Of a stretch of DNA of 64,000 nt, positions 8,801-19,575 are shown one piece after another. The first letter of the stretch is position 1. Every line of letters starts with the position of its first letter. Origin of the DNA: Cryptomeria japonica (lineage: Eukaryota > Streptophyta > Pinopsida > Cupressales > Cupressaceae); NCBI RefSeq assembly GCF_030272615.1, contig NC_081406.1, forward strand, positions 485,245,900 to 485,309,899. The letters run 5' to 3'. The notes under the pieces were generated by a model that had not been told where the DNA came from, did no database searches, and worked only from the letters and a program-made list of their open reading frames with translations. The position numbers and the translations under genes were made by a program.

Positions 8801-10243
8801 TGTTGGCAATATAACAAGGATATTGAGAAGGTTGTTGATGATTATGGACATAACTGATTAAAGAAGTTTTACTATCTTGATATTATTATTTTCTCATTGA
8901 TGTCAGGAAATTGATTTTCTAATTCAGTATGATGTTGCCATATCTTAAGAAATATGATATGAAGATTATAAAGAAGTCAGTAAAGACACATGAAAGAATA
9001 TGATGAATAAAGGGATAAGTTATTCAATGGGCAACTCTACTGAGTCAGACAATGATGAGATCTTGATGTTTTAGATCATTCTAACATCATACATATGTTG
9101 TAAAATGTAAAGGGTAATACTATACTATGTTATCAAGCAAAGAACCTAGTCGGTAAACCCTAAGGAACCTAGTCAGTAAACCCTAAGGTTATCGCAGTCA
9201 GTTAATGAAGACAGAATGTATACCGAGTAAAATTTAGTATTCACCGAGTTGTAACTGAGCTATAACAGAATGCATTAAATGTTTACATGTGATATTTAAT
9301 GAAAGATACTGATGAGCTAGAGTAGATCAATGATTGGAAAGTCGTAGAAAAAGTTTGTTAATGAGTCTAAGGCAATGGAAAGTCGGCAAGAAGATCTATA
9401 GCTCAGATTGAACCGCATTACCCTAACACAAGTTACAAGATGATTGTGCAAGTTCTGAGGTGGGGTAAAATGTTTTTCAGATCATAAGATACAATGAACC
9501 TGGACAAGATTGAAGATCTGATGGCTATGATTGATCATGGGAAATGTGATCAAGGAGATTAAGTAGTTAGATGATTGTTTATAAATAAGGAACTATTGAT
9601 AAACAATGTATGGGAGCAAGTGTATGCATAGGGATGCTACATAGTGATCACCGAGCACAGAAGCTTGAAGGCCTGTTAGAATAATAGAGTATTGATGCCC
9701 AGCAGAAATACAAGATTAGTTCTATGTCTAGATTGTATTGAACAAATAAGAATCTGCTTTAGCATTTTAGATGTGAAGTTGCAGATAGATTGTATTACTG
9801 TTAGTTTGTGAAAGTGATAGGAAATCTCTTAACCGAGTGGACTTTACAGTCTTATATGTAAATCCTCTAACAAGGTGACATTCTAAATGAGTGTTTGAAA
9901 TCCTTTGACAAGGTCACTTCTAACAAAGTGAAGATCCTAAAAGATCTGAGGGAAATCCCTTAATTGTGTCACATCTAGTAATGTGTTTTGTAATCTTTAA
10001 CAGGATTGGATTTTAACAGAGCATACTCTAGAAGAGTATACTTCTTAGTGGGTCTGAAATCCCACAGTGGTTTTTCCCTATTTGGGTTTCCACATTAAAT
10101 CTGGTGTTATGAGGTTTATATTGTTCATATGCTTTTGAGTTTGCATGTTTGACAGTTTTATTATATGACTGAAATATATTACCGAGGTTGAATATGATGT
10201 TTTCATTGACGATTAAGTTTGTATGATTCACCCCCCCCCCTCT
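8801..10243 (+). repeat. 3' LTR of the autonomous copia element (end truncated)
   Basis: Starts TGTTGGCAATATAAC directly after the polypurine tract. It contains a TATA box (TTATAAATAAGG, 9579-9590) and ends with the features usual near the 3' end of such LTRs: a GTGGTTTTTCCC segment, then a run of C before TCTCAT. The last bases and the TSD are missing because at about 10243 the sequence switches to the minus-strand ORF-X of the SIRE-na copy. The exact edge is uncertain by ~20 bp. Confidence 0.75.
9579..9590 (+). promoter_or_regulatory. Putative TATA box of copia LTR
   Basis: TTATAAATAAGG inside the plus-strand LTR about 780 bp from its 5' terminus. It is a good match to a plant TATA box in the expected place for LTR-driven transcription. 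Inferred from sequence only. Confidence 0.45.
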
Positions 10244-11123
10244 CATCTTGTTGGCTATTGGATCTGTACTTATATTAAGTATCGGAACTATTAGTCTCTT
10301 CCTAAAATTAGGAGTCTCATTCATGAAAAATAGCATTAAACAGACAATTAGGTTACCATACCGGAAAGTCCCTTTCTTTTCTCCTTTAATCTTTCCTAGG
10401 TTTATCAATAGTTCACCAAACATCCAACCACATAGATCCAATTTCTCATTTTCTCTCATGATCTTGTAAGCTGCATAAATGCAGGAGCTAGAAATAGAAT
10501 TCAGTTGGTTTGATTGAGTTACCTTGTAACCGATGACCATGCTACCGAATCTAATGTCTGTGTCAATGATAGTACTGATTCTCAATGATAGTACCGATTC
10601 TCATAGATCGCTTGTCCGAAGTTGCATTGATAATCTTGTTGACATGATCATTAGAAACCTTCTTATCTAGATGTTGCCCATCCTATGGTAAATCGACAAT
10701 TTCCTTGATCGCTTCCTTTGTAATCTTATATGGTCTATCTAACTAGATAAAATCTCCATGCACTCTACTCAAAACATACCTAATGATTTCATCTTTGCAT
10801 TATCGAATGTCCAAAATGTCGGTAAGCCCTAAATCATCAATGTGCTTGTATTCAGGTTTAACCTCTCCAGAATATCCCATTAGCTCATTCATGTACATGC
10901 TCTTGATATCAGTTGTTCCCAAATCCTCAATATGACAATGAATTTAGGCTCTTAAATCTTCAACATACACAACTCCTTTTGGGACATGGGAAAAAGCGCC
11001 AACTGAATCATCGAAGGTAGCCACATGCACATATCACTTGAAAGTCGGCCTAGGAGGATCCTTGACCTCAACAACAGTCAGATTTGCAACAAAGAAAGGT
11101 ACAACTAATGATCCATCTTCCAT
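10244..11123 (-). pseudogene. ORF-X, N-terminal third, SIRE-na2 copy
   Basis: Reads leftward from ATG at 11123. The first ~100 codons match the start of ORF-X in SIRE-na1 (VVPFFVANLTVVEV here versus SFVPEFIANPTVVEV there), with in-frame stops. 10244-10585 matches the later segment with QLNSISS, LGKIKGEKKGTFR and NLIVCLML. A 19-bp tandem duplication at 10563-10600 causes a frameshift. No known enzymatic motif is visible. It is useful mainly as a second sequence showing which parts of ORF-X are conserved. Confidence 0.6.
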
Positions 11124-11198
11124 GATTGAAGATAAATACCTATGGATCACTGCCAGTGAAAAACCCTAAAGACTTCTTCTAATCGTTGGTGAAATCAC

Positions 11199-12647
11199 TC
11201 AAGAAGATATTTGATCACATTGAATTGCCCTTAATCCCTCTAAATCACTCTGAATGCATGATGATCGGAAATGAAGTAGATTCAACCTTTTATCCTCCAA
11301 GAAAAACTCTAATCTTTCATTGACATCAATGACTTTTGGTGGAAGATATCGGATCTCGATAAAACATCTCCATGTCGGATAAGCATCTCCAATGTCCAGA
11401 AAATCTTCCAAAACCTTCTCCCAGGGCATATGCAACATCTTCATGAGTTTTTCCTACCCCTAAGTCACCTGCCTAAATTACCGGATGAGCTTCTTGCCAG
11501 TGCAGAAGCAACTTCTTCTGCCAGATAAGTAACCGGTGCATTCCCATCTACAGATTATTCTTCTGACTTCCTGACCTATCTCTGGATATGATCTTGCCAG
11601 ATTTCATTAACCTTTTCCTTCCCTTTCTCATTTGATTCTCCATTACCAACCGGTGGATTTCTACTTCTACAAAATTTAGTACTATGTCCAACCTCATTAC
11701 ATGCATAATGTGTAACACTGTTCTTTTGAATTGCTTTCCTAAAACTGATATAATTGCTTGACCTACATTGACTAGCCATATGTCCAAATTTTCCACATGC
11801 ATAACATTTTACATTCATTATGCAATATTCAATCTTATGACCATACATTACATTTAGAACATTGATCGGGAAAAAAATTAGGGTTCTAATTTTCTCTATT
11901 TCTACATTGCCTAGCCATGTGACCAAATCTATTACAAACAAAACATCTACCATTAAATTTATAAGCATTGAACTTCCTTACCGGTGCCTTATGGTTTTGA
12001 TCTTCATTAGCAGTACTAGAACTCTATCCTTGTTCAAATCCAAGTCCACTGGAATCTCCATTCTACATTTGTCTCTTTAATAACTCATCTAACTGTGTTG
12101 AACTAATCTTGAATTTTTCTTTATACTCACTTGTGATAGTCAAATCATCTCTCAGAATTATCATTTGTCTCTCAAGATTTTGTTCATTACTCTAGGATTG
12201 TACTAAATCAGCTCTCAACATATCATTTTCATGAACCAACCTACCACATTTTTCAAATTTTTTTTTTAGAGATACAACAAGATTTTCTTCCTTTTTCTTT
12301 CGGTCCTCAATCTCTTTAGACATTCTCATAGTTATAGCTTGAATTTCATTTCTCATAACCATGTTCTCCTTACCCAACTTCTGACATTGTTCCTTAAGTG
12401 CATCTTTCTCTTCATCATCCTAATTTTCCAAAAGTTCCTTCCTCATAGCTTGAAAAGATGATAGCCTCTCCTATAGGACAAGCATGAATTCCTTAGCAGA
12501 ACTCAATTCATCTTGTAGTTTTAAGTTATTTATCTTTTCAGCATCATAATCTTCAAAAGCCATCTCATGTTGCTTTTCCAAACCCATATCCATGGATTCC
12601 AGATTCAGGATCTCCCTCAAGTTGTTAAAATTCCTCCAAGGCACAAG
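11199..12647 (-). pseudogene. gag-like ORF with zinc knuckles, SIRE-na2 copy
   Basis: Minus-strand gag-like region: an N-terminal coiled-coil part rich in Lys, Glu and Leu (12192-12640), then a string of CCHC zinc knuckles between 11950 and 11650. One intact knuckle reads CYACGKFGHMASQC; others are recognisable but damaged by frameshifts, so the region is spread over two frames. The counterpart in SIRE-na1 has four knuckles in one frame. Zinc-knuckle gag proteins bind genomic RNA for packaging. The very N terminus begins at or next to the PBS. Confidence 0.7.
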
Positions 12648-12661
12648 GCTCTGATACCAAT
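12648..12661 (-). other. Primer binding site, tRNA-iMet type
   Basis: On the minus strand, directly inside the LTR end, the sequence TTGGTATCAGAGC is found, the standard copia PBS complementary to the 3' end of initiator methionine tRNA. It fixes the LTR at 12662-13579 as the 5' LTR. Confidence 0.85.
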
Positions 12662-13579
12662 TGTTGCAATCCAAGAACACTGAGAGGGGGGGTGAATCAG
12701 TGTTCTACCGGTATGATCAATTTTAACTTATTAAAGCATGCATACACCAACTAGTATACTGGTACATATAGAATTGAAATAAGTAAAGCAACCAATAAGA
12801 CAATCACATAAATGAATACCATAATACACATAATTATATGTGGAAAACCTCAAAGAGGAAAAACCACAGTGGGATTTGTGATGCACAATATCAATCCACT
12901 AGCCATATGAATAGATATTATAAAATATAGGGGCCTACACTTGCAAGAAGGCTTATAGCCTAGACCACACTACTCAATCAAAAAAGGAGCCTCACTGACT
13001 ACATAAAAATCTAGACTGCAATCCAGAGAAATGAATGAACTACTAAGATAACATCTTCAATGACTAAATATAGTTCTGATTAAGCTCTATCTGTTCTAGT
13101 CTGCAACCCTAAACCCTTTATCGAAATAACCCTTTACAATAATATCCTCTCATACATAATCTCTCTCATATATTTTGCATCCTTATTATCATCATCATCA
13201 TATATCAAAATGATCTAATCCAACTGACCTTTATACCCTATACAACTTATCATGCCTTATGTCGGCTTACAAAGATAATTACAATGTCAATATACATGCC
13301 AACTACATAACATGAATACATGAATATCAAAAATAATTGTCGATGCCGGATCCAAAAGATGTCGGCCTTCAATACCGATAACTTAATTCTAAACCATGTC
13401 AACCTGCATTGTCGGTAACCAAAGAAATTCTTCCATCCTACCAGTGTTGGTGCTGGTGAAGTGTCTGTGAAGTGCCTAGCGGTACACAACTGAACCAAAA
13501 TATGAAGTTGGAACAAGATACCATGTTACCATCAATGACAACATAATGAAACCAACCAATTGAGTGTCAATTGCCAACA
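12662..13579 (-). repeat. 5' LTR of SIRE-na2
   Basis: A 918-bp LTR bounded on the plus strand by TGTTGCAATCC and TTGCCAACA. It carries the C-run/TGATTCACC block near its sense 3' end typical of this group. It is similar in layout but clearly diverged from the SIRE-na1 LTRs. It borders LARD-B1 sequence at 13580. Confidence 0.8.
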
Positions 13580-13607
13580 TAAAATAAACCATTGATTACT
13601 TTATCGT

Positions 13608-13830
13608 GAAAGTGATAGGTATATGCTCTCCTCTTAATTGGGTGACGAAAAGACCAAACTCACCGTTTCAAGCTTTTTTTCAATTCATGCAAGTTGGATA
13701 CAACCTTTAGCAGATTTGCCCTCCCGAGAAGCCCATAAGTCCAGTGAGAGGGGAACGACCTAAGTGGGGAACAACTTAAAGCCAATTTTACCAACCCACT
13801 ATAATCAAATGTGGATGGAGATGAAAATCA
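13608..13830 (+). other. Conserved leader block, LARD-B1
   Basis: Noncoding block starting GTGATAGGTATATGCTCTCC and including GTGAGAGGGGAACGACCTAA and CCCACTATAATCAAAT. It is nearly the same in LARD-B2 (39485-39690) and recognisable in LARD-A1 (43185-43400) and LARD-C (51870-52000), whose LTRs and proteins are otherwise very different. It lies between the PBS region and the first ORF, where packaging and dimerisation signals of retroelements normally sit. Confidence 0.6.
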
Positions 13831-14439
13831 CATCCAACAATAGTGTGCATTGATAGCCTTCCCCCAGTATCCTTGCGATACAAAAAGCCTTTATTTTAAA
13901 GGTTGGGAAGCCTCTTGAGGGAGTTTATCTTTTGCCACACTGAACGAAACCCTTATTACAAAGTCTTAGAATTAGAAGCTTCACTGAGTCAGTAACCATA
14001 CATTTGTAATATCATAGTGAAAGGGTGGGGAAGAATCCTCCCCCAAGACACTCACCATACATCTCCCAAGAAAATGATCCAATTGAGGAGAAATCCTCTT
14101 TGGTTAAACTTCTAGAAAAAGGCAAAAAAATGGGTGCACCCTAGGGTGTGATAGGGTTGTTTGAGCTGAAGGAGTATCGAGATGTGGGCTATGATATTAT
14201 TTATGACCCTTGAATAAAGAGTCTTCTTGGTGTGTTCTTCTCATATCAAATTGGTGAAAACATTGTGGATTTGAAAAGATCCTAAAAATAATATACACTT
14301 CATGTTAGATTAAGGTTAAAACTACTGTTGTTTTCATGTGGGTTTGTTGTTTTCTTGTCAGATATCAAACAAACATCTTGCAAAAACTAGACAAAGTAAA
14401 AAAATTGGTTCAATAAATTAAAAAAATCAAAGAATCCAC

Positions 14440-14600
14440 AGAGTAACGCATTTGCCTACTTTTGTAGTGCATAGGACACTTCTTGTGGTGCATTTTGCTA
14501 TTCTATTAGCGCATTTGATACAAAAAGTGGCACATGTAACCAATCCTATAGAACATGTGATTAAAACATTAGCCCATATACTCTGGTGCATTTGAGACAG
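14440..14600 (+). repeat. Degenerate leader repeat array, LARD-B1
   Basis: About six degenerate repeats built around GCGCATTTG/GTGCATTTG, spaced roughly 23-26 bp apart. They correspond to the better-preserved 21-bp array in LARD-B2 at 38570-38780. They lie after the leader block here and before it in LARD-B2, so position is not fixed. Confidence 0.4.
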
Positions 14601-15059
14601 AGGCTATTTCCAATTAGATTTTAAAAAATCCAAAAATTGATTTGAGTACCCTTCTAGGTGATCTTTTAGATTCAACTGTCATAAATAAGGTTTCTTCCAA
14701 CAAAATTAGAGGAAAATCAACTAGGGATCTAATTTTCACATTTCCAACCAATATCAACATCGAATAGTTAGTCTTGCTATCCAATTTAGTCAAATCAATT
14801 TAGTTTCCATATCAGGATCTATCATCCTTCATCAAGGAACTTCATTACATCATTTGATGCACTTAGTCATATCAAAAGGGGAATATCCAACCTCCTATTC
14901 GACTTAGTAAACTTGGATCAATTAAACAAAGTATTTATCCTCAAAAAATCCTATCAAAATAAACCCCATATTTGATCACTCGTATGACCATCCCTCTATT
15001 ATAAGTACGGTTGTTGTTGCACCAAAAGATTGATGTGTTAATGCCCGATACAACCACTA

Positions 15060-15360
15060 GACTTATATAATCCACATGAGGTGGTTAAGCCATGTCATAA
15101 ACCTGAGCACTGCGCTGCACAACATAAGGAGACCAAGGGTGCATACCTGGAAACAATCTCCCCCAGTGCAAGCGAGGGGTTTGAACCTATGACCACTTAT
15201 ACCACTTGTTACAAGTGCGGTTGTTGTTGCACCAAAAGATTGACCTATTAATGCCCAATACAACCACTAGACTTACAGAATCCATAGGAGGCAGTTAAGC
15301 CATGTCACAAACCCAAGCGTTGTACAACATAGCACAAGGAGACCAAGGGCGCACACCTTG
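15060..15360. repeat. Two diverged copies of a ~190-bp segment
   Basis: 15012-15110 and 15208-15310 share a segment running from GGTTGTTGTTGCACCAAAAGA through CAACCACTAGACTTA to AAGCCATGTCA. This is a local tandem duplication of about 195 bp in noncoding LARD-B1 sequence. No coding sequence or known element is recognised. Confidence 0.5.
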
Positions 15361-15539
15361 CAACACCCTCGTCACTTGAAAAAGAAGAAGCTTAGTCAAA
15401 AGAAATGAGTCCTAGAATAAATAAAGATCAAGATACCATGAATCTGCAATCTAATCCCATTTTTCATCAAGATCCCACCTACCAAGAATTTTTTTTCATC
15501 AAGATCCCACCTACCAAGAATTTTACAATGATCCCCTAA

Positions 15540-16529
15540 GCTTTTGGTATTCCATCCATAATGATACCCTTTCATCTTAAGAGAAGAATGTCCTTTCAAG
15601 TCCCATTCAACATCCACCTCTTAAGAAAGATCATGATATCCCTTCCATCTCCTTTAATGATCAAATTCAAAATCAAGAGAAAAGGGCAAACTCAAATGAT
15701 CTATTCCAAATCAAGATCAAGGTATCCCTTCATCCTCCAAATCCATTTTAGGTCCTTTCATTCCAAAATCAAACCCTTCATCCCTTCCATCCATCCTGGC
15801 TCGTTACCTCCTTCCATCCACCATTCCATCACCTCAAATGATCCATAAGAAAGATCACCAAAGACACACATCTTTGAAATCCTTCCAACATTCTCCCTCC
15901 ATAATCCCATCCATACAATCACCAAGTCATCAATTCTCATGCACTCATATCATTGCTATTGGAAATAATTTATGTGCCAAATCTAAAATGTATAAAGATA
16001 GAAACCTACAAAAAATTCAAGGATCAACATTTCCCATCAAAAATACATGCTCAACAAAAGAAATATGATCCAAAAAAAAGGAAAATCCAATAAGCCACAA
16101 AGGCCCAAAAATAAAAAATAAAAAACCATGTGGATTCCCAAGCAACTCGTAGAAGAAATGCATCTCAAAGAGAACTCCGAATTGGCATCCAAACTTGATA
16201 ATCCACAAGATTCTTCCACTGATAAGGCCTCTAATCCTCCATTTAACAATTATCCATCTTTAAAATCCATTTTGGGCCCTTACATCTCAAAATCCACTAT
16301 CTTAAGTCCAACATCCCCTTCATCTATTTTGGGTCCTCATGTCCCAAAAATTCAATTTTCCTCCATCACTTCATCACCTCTCAAGGTGTGTGCCAACATT
16401 CATCTTGACAAAATTTCCATCTATCCTTGCACAAATCTTCAAACATCCTATCTATTATCCAACATCTCTTTTCCATCTTTCCATTCCTCTCATGCAATAC
16501 TTTGCATAAATCCTTCACCCGTGAAATAG
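15540..16529 (+). pseudogene. gag-like ORF remnants, LARD-B1
   Basis: Broken frames whose nucleotide sequence and translation match the Pro/Ser-rich ORFs of LARD-A1 (45960-47470). The second part carries the same MWIPKQLVEEM and SILGPY motifs; LARD-A1 has TMWIPKRLLEA and SSILGPYVPKSQ. Several frameshifts and stops show it is inactive. The function of the protein in either family is unknown; position suggests a structural, gag-like role. Confidence 0.5.
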
Positions 16530-18587
16530 GTGCTTGTGTCATTTTATCACATACTTTCTCATGCTCAATCTTATGTTCCATCCATTTACTAGATATATAT
16601 TCATGAAACACTTCAAAATCTGAGATTGTTCCTCTTTAACATTATCATTTGGTTGGGATGCACACTCAATCCAAAAAAGAACCACTTATTTTATCTTGGT
16701 ATGAACATCTTTTGATTACTATATTTCATACACTTAATCAATTGCCCTAAATAATTGTGATCTCTTAGTCAAAGATGGGGCTAGTGAAAAATCTAAAATC
16801 TTTCTTCAACACCAATGTAATTATCAGACCTTCATAAGTTTCATCACTTACAAGAAAATACAAGAAAAATAACAAGAGCAAAGAGATATATCAAAAGATC
16901 AAAAGCATGAGAAAGAAAACAAATATCAATAAAAGAAAAAAATGTAATGAAATGCAATATCAAAATGCTTAGCTATGGGAACATGCAAATAACTCCATTG
17001 GGGCTATGGATGCCTAGATAGCAATGGAGAAATATTTTTGATATTACAACAATAACCTCGTCAAAGCTATGGATGCTTGCTGGCAGTGAGGCTCTATCTA
17101 GGATGCTTTTGAAGTTAGGGTAACTCATGTAGCTAGCCACGTTGGATTATGAAGATTACAATGATCACATGAGCTGGAATAAACCCACTTGCACACACAT
17201 GGGTAATCAAAGACTAGATACCTTGATCCAGTTTGGGATTCTTCTTCCCTTTTGAGTATGCTTCCTAGTCACTAGATATGTTTGGTTGAATTTTCTAGGA
17301 GGTTCTAACAGTGGGTTGGGTCTCTATCTTTGAAATTTTTAGGAACATTTATTCAGGTGGTGCTAGATGTTGTGACAATCTCACATATTGCCCTTTTTGC
17401 AAATGGAGAACTCTATACTTGGGGGAAAGTTTCATCCACTCTATTCATCCTACCACATCTTCCATTATACCTCCTCCAATATCCGTTACCTAATCTAAAT
17501 CCATCATTATATATGATCTTGCTTCTCTTATCGATATCCATATCCCCTTTTCCATCCTAGATCTTAATCAAAACTAAGGACAAAAAAATACATAGACCAT
17601 CCATCAGATCAATAATAGACAAACTCATCAAAGTCTATAATCAAACTGATCACATGTCTTGTTAATCAATCCATCACTCAAAATCTATCAACATTAATAT
17701 ATATTATACAAGGAAAGGTGCACTCAAAACCAAACAGTTCGATCTTACACAGGGTACTCACTCTTTGAAACCAAACATTCCTATCAATCATTGAGTAATC
17801 AAAACAACAACATAGATCAATATGGCTACTGGATTTTTTCCTAGTTAGCCTTCTCTTTATCAATTGATGGAAGGACATGTTTCATCTCTCAAAAATACAA
17901 AAAAAATCAAAAAATCAAGAAAAAATAAAAAAAATAAAATCAAACAAACCAGCAAACAAGCGAACAACCACACAAACAATGACATATCTTGCAAAACAAA
18001 GATCATGAAACTCAATGATGAACCTCAAAATAAGATCTGAACACACCAAGTGATATCCACAAAAAAACCAAACAAATATCTATATGGAAATATGTGTTTA
18101 TCTGACAAGTAGCATGGGTAAGCGTGCATGATCATCTATGGTAGTTTGATTTTTGGTTATGAAATCTCCTAAGCGACTCAAGGATGTCTTTAAACTAGAG
18201 AAGCAAGGAAGGAGTTTGATATTTTCTTTGTTTGATGTTTGTGAGTGAATCCTTAATAATATGCAAAGTTGTCTCAAGAAATGATTTATCACGTATCATC
18301 AAGGACATTTTGAATTTGTATAGGATTAAGATTAACTCTTGTAGGTTTTATGCAAGAAACACTCAGGTCATCTTGGTTCAATTATACCTTGATGCTTGTA
18401 TCATCTTGCAATACCAAAATCCATGTAAGTTATACTCAGGTCATCATGGTTCAAATATACCATGCTGCTTGTATTAACTTTCAACATTTAAAAGTCTCAA
18501 TGATGATAAAAAGGAAGCACTACAAATTTGATCGAAAGGATGACTATCTCAGAGGGTACATTTCATATCATTTAAAGTGCATTTATT

Positions 18588-19366
18588 TGTTAGGATTCCC
18601 ACAGATACTGAGAGGGGGGGGTGAATCAATATCTAACCGGTTATAAGATTTTCTTAACTTAAAACATGTAGAGCATATTAATACTGTGTACCGATAAATA
18701 GAAAGTAATGCAATAAACAAAGATAAAAACAACCACATGAAAAAAACACCATAACACAGTAGTTTAACAAGGAAACCCAATGTGGGGAAAACCTCAGTGG
18801 GATTTGTGACCCACAATATTCACTTACTGGCCAATAAGAGAATATTACTACTACAAGAGGGGCCTGCACATGCAGGAAGGCCAAGTGCCTAGAGCTCACT
18901 GCTCAATTACAAAATGGGAAGTCTCACTGACTTACAAAATGGATTATATAAATCAAGTGTCTTGTACTGCTTCAAAGTAGAATTTATAATGCCAGATCCA
19001 GTACCGGTTTCTGCTTTGCTTCTTACATAAACCCTTAACGTATATTTCGCCTATTTACAATCCTTTTACTTACACAAAATGTTCTACAATGATCTCTCTT
19101 ATATAAGAGTCATTTTACAACTTGCCAAGTCGGCTTACAATGATTTTACAATAATAAATAGAATATATTACAACAAAAATCTTGTCGGCCTCTATGCCAG
19201 TATGCTTCCTTTCACTGTCGGTGCCGGTGATCTGAGTGCCGGTGTAGAGTCTGATCTTGCTAGTGCCGGTGGAATGCCTTGCTGGTGTCATAGGATTGTA
19301 AGGTTCCATCAATGACAAAACCTTCAATCACCTACAATGTCTCATTGGAGTGTGCATATGCCAACA
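18588..19366 (-). repeat. 3' LTR of SIRE-na1
   Basis: 779 bp, bounded on the plus strand by TGTTAGGATTCC and CATATGCCAACA, matching 24290-25091. It adjoins the polypurine tract at 19367. TTATATAAGAG at 19099-19109 is a likely TATA region. Confidence 0.9.
19098..19109 (-). promoter_or_regulatory. Putative TATA box in SIRE-na1 3' LTR
   Basis: CTTATATAAGAG is almost palindromic. The same sequence occurs at the equivalent place in the 5' LTR (24822-24833). Inferred core promoter on the minus strand. Confidence 0.4.
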
Positions 19367-19381
19367 ATCTCCCCCTTTGGC
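19367..19381 (-). other. Polypurine tract of SIRE-na1 (with upstream twin at 19513-19526)
   Basis: On the minus strand GCCAAAGGGGGAGAT abuts the 3' LTR. A second copy, ATGCCAAAGGGGGAG, lies ~145 nt upstream at 19513-19526. Over 34 bases spanning the tract and LTR start, only one base differs from the autonomous copia element at 8777-8810. Confidence 0.85.
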
Positions 19382-19575
19382 ATTGATGGCAACACTTATG
19401 AGAAAATTCAAAAAAGTGTATCCAAAACTTATAATCCAAAAATTGTGTACCAAAAATATTTGAGGTCTCCTTGAGTAGATAAGTCTTTTGCTGATTATTT
19501 TCTCATACTACTACTCCCCCTTTGGCATCAATGACAAAGGTTGTCAAAGTGTCAATAGAGTTGTAGTTTTCTGTC

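Larger units (their letters stand above)
10244..13579 (-). mobile_element. SIRE-na2: 5' half of a non-autonomous Sirevirus-like element
   Basis: Minus-strand element with 5' LTR at 12662-13579, a tRNA-iMet-type PBS at about 12648-12661, gag with zinc knuckles (11500-12650) and the start of ORF-X (10244-11123). Gene order and translations match the complete SIRE-na1 element at 18588-25091. The rest of ORF-X, the polypurine tract and the 3' LTR are missing. The left edge abuts the LTR of the autonomous copia at about 10243. No pol domain is present between gag and ORF-X, as in SIRE-na1, so this absence is a family trait and not a private deletion. Confidence 0.75.
13580..18587 (+). mobile_element. 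LARD-B1: leader and internal region of a non-autonomous LTR element
   Basis: Plus-strand element continuing at 25092 beyond the inserted SIRE-na1 and ending with a 3' LTR at 25848. The 5' LTR is absent: the left side abuts the SIRE-na2 LTR at 13580. 13608-14160 matches the leader of LARD-B2 (39485-40030) closely. 15400-16530 matches the gag-like ORFs of LARD-A1 at protein level. 16531-18587 has no ORF worth calling; it includes A-rich low-complexity sequence (17880-18010) and tandem GTCATCTTGGTTCA-type repeats (18365-18480). No pol domain is present. Confidence 0.7.
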
